A DNA stretch of 5,844 nt, from positions 1 to 5,844 of the forward strand of contig CACYNZ010000237.1 of the NCBI GenBank assembly GCA_902775835.1, given 5' to 3'. Made by a program: the position numbers and the translations under genes. Numbering within the stretch: position 1 is the first letter of the stretch; the number at the start of each line of letters is the position of its first letter. This stretch comes from an uncultured Eubacteriales bacterium (GTDB lineage Bacteria; Bacillota_A; Clostridia; Christensenellales; Aristaeellaceae). Below, piece after piece: positions 5,254 through 5,844 of this stretch. The notes beneath the pieces are model-generated. The model saw only the letters and a program-made list of their open reading frames with translations. It did no database searches and was not told the DNA's origin.

Positions 5254-5761
5254 CAATTATGTGAAGTATATGAAACGCTGCTACGAACTGGCAATCAGCG
5301 CCGGGAAAAAGGGCCATGATACCTTTGGCGCGGTGCTTGTGCATAATGGGGAAATCCTGGAGGAAGCGGAAAACACGGCAGACTATGCCCGTAAGATCTT
5401 CGGGCATGCGGAATTCAATCTGGTGCACAAATGTGCCAACAAGTATTCCGATGAAATCCTGGAGCACGCCGTCGTATATACCAGCTGCGCTCCCTGCGAA
5501 CGGTGTTTGGCTGCCATTGCGTCCCTGGGCGTGCATCAGATCGTGTGCGGTGTGTCCTACAAAGAATTCAGCAAGCTGCTGCCTTTTGATTATCAGGCAG
5601 TGGATCGCGAAGGGCTGCTCAGGCAGTTGGGTATCCAAATGACGCTCACGGAATCCGTGCTCGAAGAGGAAGGTATGCACGTGTTTGAATGGTGGGGCGG
5701 CGAATATCGCCCGCTGGAGAAGCTCATCGCGGAAATGGATGAAGGGAAAAAGAAACAATAA
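5246..5761 (+). CDS. Zinc-dependent nucleoside/nucleobase deaminase (cytidine deaminase-like fold)
   Basis: The 171-residue protein has the deaminase zinc site: H54-A-E56 (Glu56 as proton shuttle) and S-C-A-P-C84-E-R-C87, with His54, Cys84 and Cys87 as metal ligands. DTFGAVLVHNGEILEEAEN (25-43) is the usual substrate-pocket strand pair, and the C-terminal FEWWGGEYRPLEKL block recurs in clostridial nucleoside deaminases of the guanine deaminase/TadA-like group. It hydrolytically deaminates a base or nucleoside; which one cannot be told from motifs. GTG 5246 is chosen because AGGAGG (5231-5236) lies 9 bases upstream and the protein starts where homologues would; an upstream in-frame ATG at 5114 would run through the GNAT coding region with improbable sequence, and ATG 5270 would truncate helix 1. 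The start overlaps the preceding stop, suggesting translational coupling. Confidence 0.85.
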   Translation: MDDNYVKYMKRCYELAISAGKKGHDTFGAVLVHNGEILEEAENTADYARKIFGHAEFNLVHKCANKYSDEILEHAVVYTSCAPCERCLAAIASLGVHQIVCGVSYKEFSKLLPFDYQAVDREGLLRQLGIQMTLTESVLEEEGMHVFEWWGGEYRPLEKLIAEMDEGKKKQ

Positions 5762-5773
5762 TGGAGGGAAAAT

Positions 5774-5844
5774 ATGGATAATATAGTGTATAGAGAAGCA
5801 GAAACAGATGACGCGGAGGAAATGATTTCCTATTTGAATATCGT
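5774..5844 (+). CDS. GNAT acetyltransferase, N-terminal fragment cut by the window end
   Basis: Only 23 codons are visible. The sequence VYREAETDDAEEMISYL matches the usual first strand and helix 1 of GNAT proteins (a YREA-type strand, then D-A-x-x-M/I). GGAGGG (5763-5768) is 5 bases before ATG 5774, and the gene starts 12 bases after the deaminase stop, in the same orientation. Acetyl-CoA-binding motifs lie beyond the window, so the family assignment rests on the N-terminus and the company of other GNAT genes. Confidence 0.6.
   Translation, partial: MDNIVYREAETDDAEEMISYLNI

Noticed and set aside
4357..5256. Long minus-strand open frame of 299 codons
   Set aside because: It mirrors the CHAP-GNAT gene, whose motifs are clear on the + strand; the reverse translation has no recognisable domain.
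2..5761. Stop codon reassignment as the cause of the fused ORFs
   Set aside because: Genes end normally at TAA (526, 1363, 2825, 5761) and TGA (1889, 3501, 4188, 5253), and the junctions contain no in-frame stop codon to read through.
1..5844. CRISPR array, tRNA or rRNA genes, insertion sequence, toxin-antitoxin pair
   Set aside because: No regularly spaced repeats, no cloverleaf-like or rRNA sequence, no transposase motifs or terminal repeats, and no paired small ORFs of toxin-antitoxin type were seen.

Overview
The window reads as a stretch of accessory chromosome from a Gram-positive anaerobe, most likely a member of the Clostridia (Bacillota). The grounds are strong AGGAGG-type ribosome binding sites in front of most genes, tight same-strand packing, and family content: a CD3324-type helix-turn-helix domain, an AAC(6')-like GNAT, a CHAP-like protein and a cytidine/deoxycytidylate-type deaminase. 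Most of the DNA is GC-rich (for example 41 of 60 bases in 1441-1500 and 43 of 60 in 3181-3240). A segment around 1930-2825 is clearly richer in A+T (22 of 60 in 2041-2100, 25 of 60 in 2281-2340). I cannot name the species.

All genes lie on the + strand. In order: (1) a 5'-truncated tandem acetyltransferase ORF, 2-526, with the tail of one GNAT domain followed by a complete AAC(6')-like domain; (2) 617-1363, a CD3324-type helix-turn-helix domain joined to a ParB/sulfiredoxin-like domain; (3) 1377-1889, a P-loop small-molecule kinase; (4) 1930-2094, a broken remnant of a second P-loop kinase; (5) 2166-2825, a flavin reductase-like FMN-binding protein with its own candidate promoter at 2102-2129; (6) 2815-3501, a peptidase E (S51)-like protein; (7) 3526-4188, a class I SAM methyltransferase; (8) 4210-5253, a CHAP-like amidase/peptidase domain joined to a GNAT domain; (9) 5246-5761, a zinc-dependent nucleoside/nucleobase deaminase; (10) 5774 to the window end, the start of another GNAT protein.

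No biochemical pathway connects these genes. What they share is that most are compact single-enzyme modules that modify small molecules: acetyl-, phospho- and methyl-transfer, flavin redox, deamination and amide hydrolysis. That is the usual make-up of an accessory cluster for metabolite or xenobiotic handling, but this role is inferred.

The most notable structural feature is that three ORFs (2-526, 617-1363, 4210-5253) each look like two ordinarily separate genes read in one frame with no stop between them. In two of them a near-perfect Shine-Dalgarno sequence and ATG survive exactly at the domain junction, at 874-889 and 4724-4737. Each locus could therefore make both a fusion protein and a free C-terminal domain. 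No RNA genes, CRISPR arrays, insertion sequences or convincing intrinsic terminators were seen.
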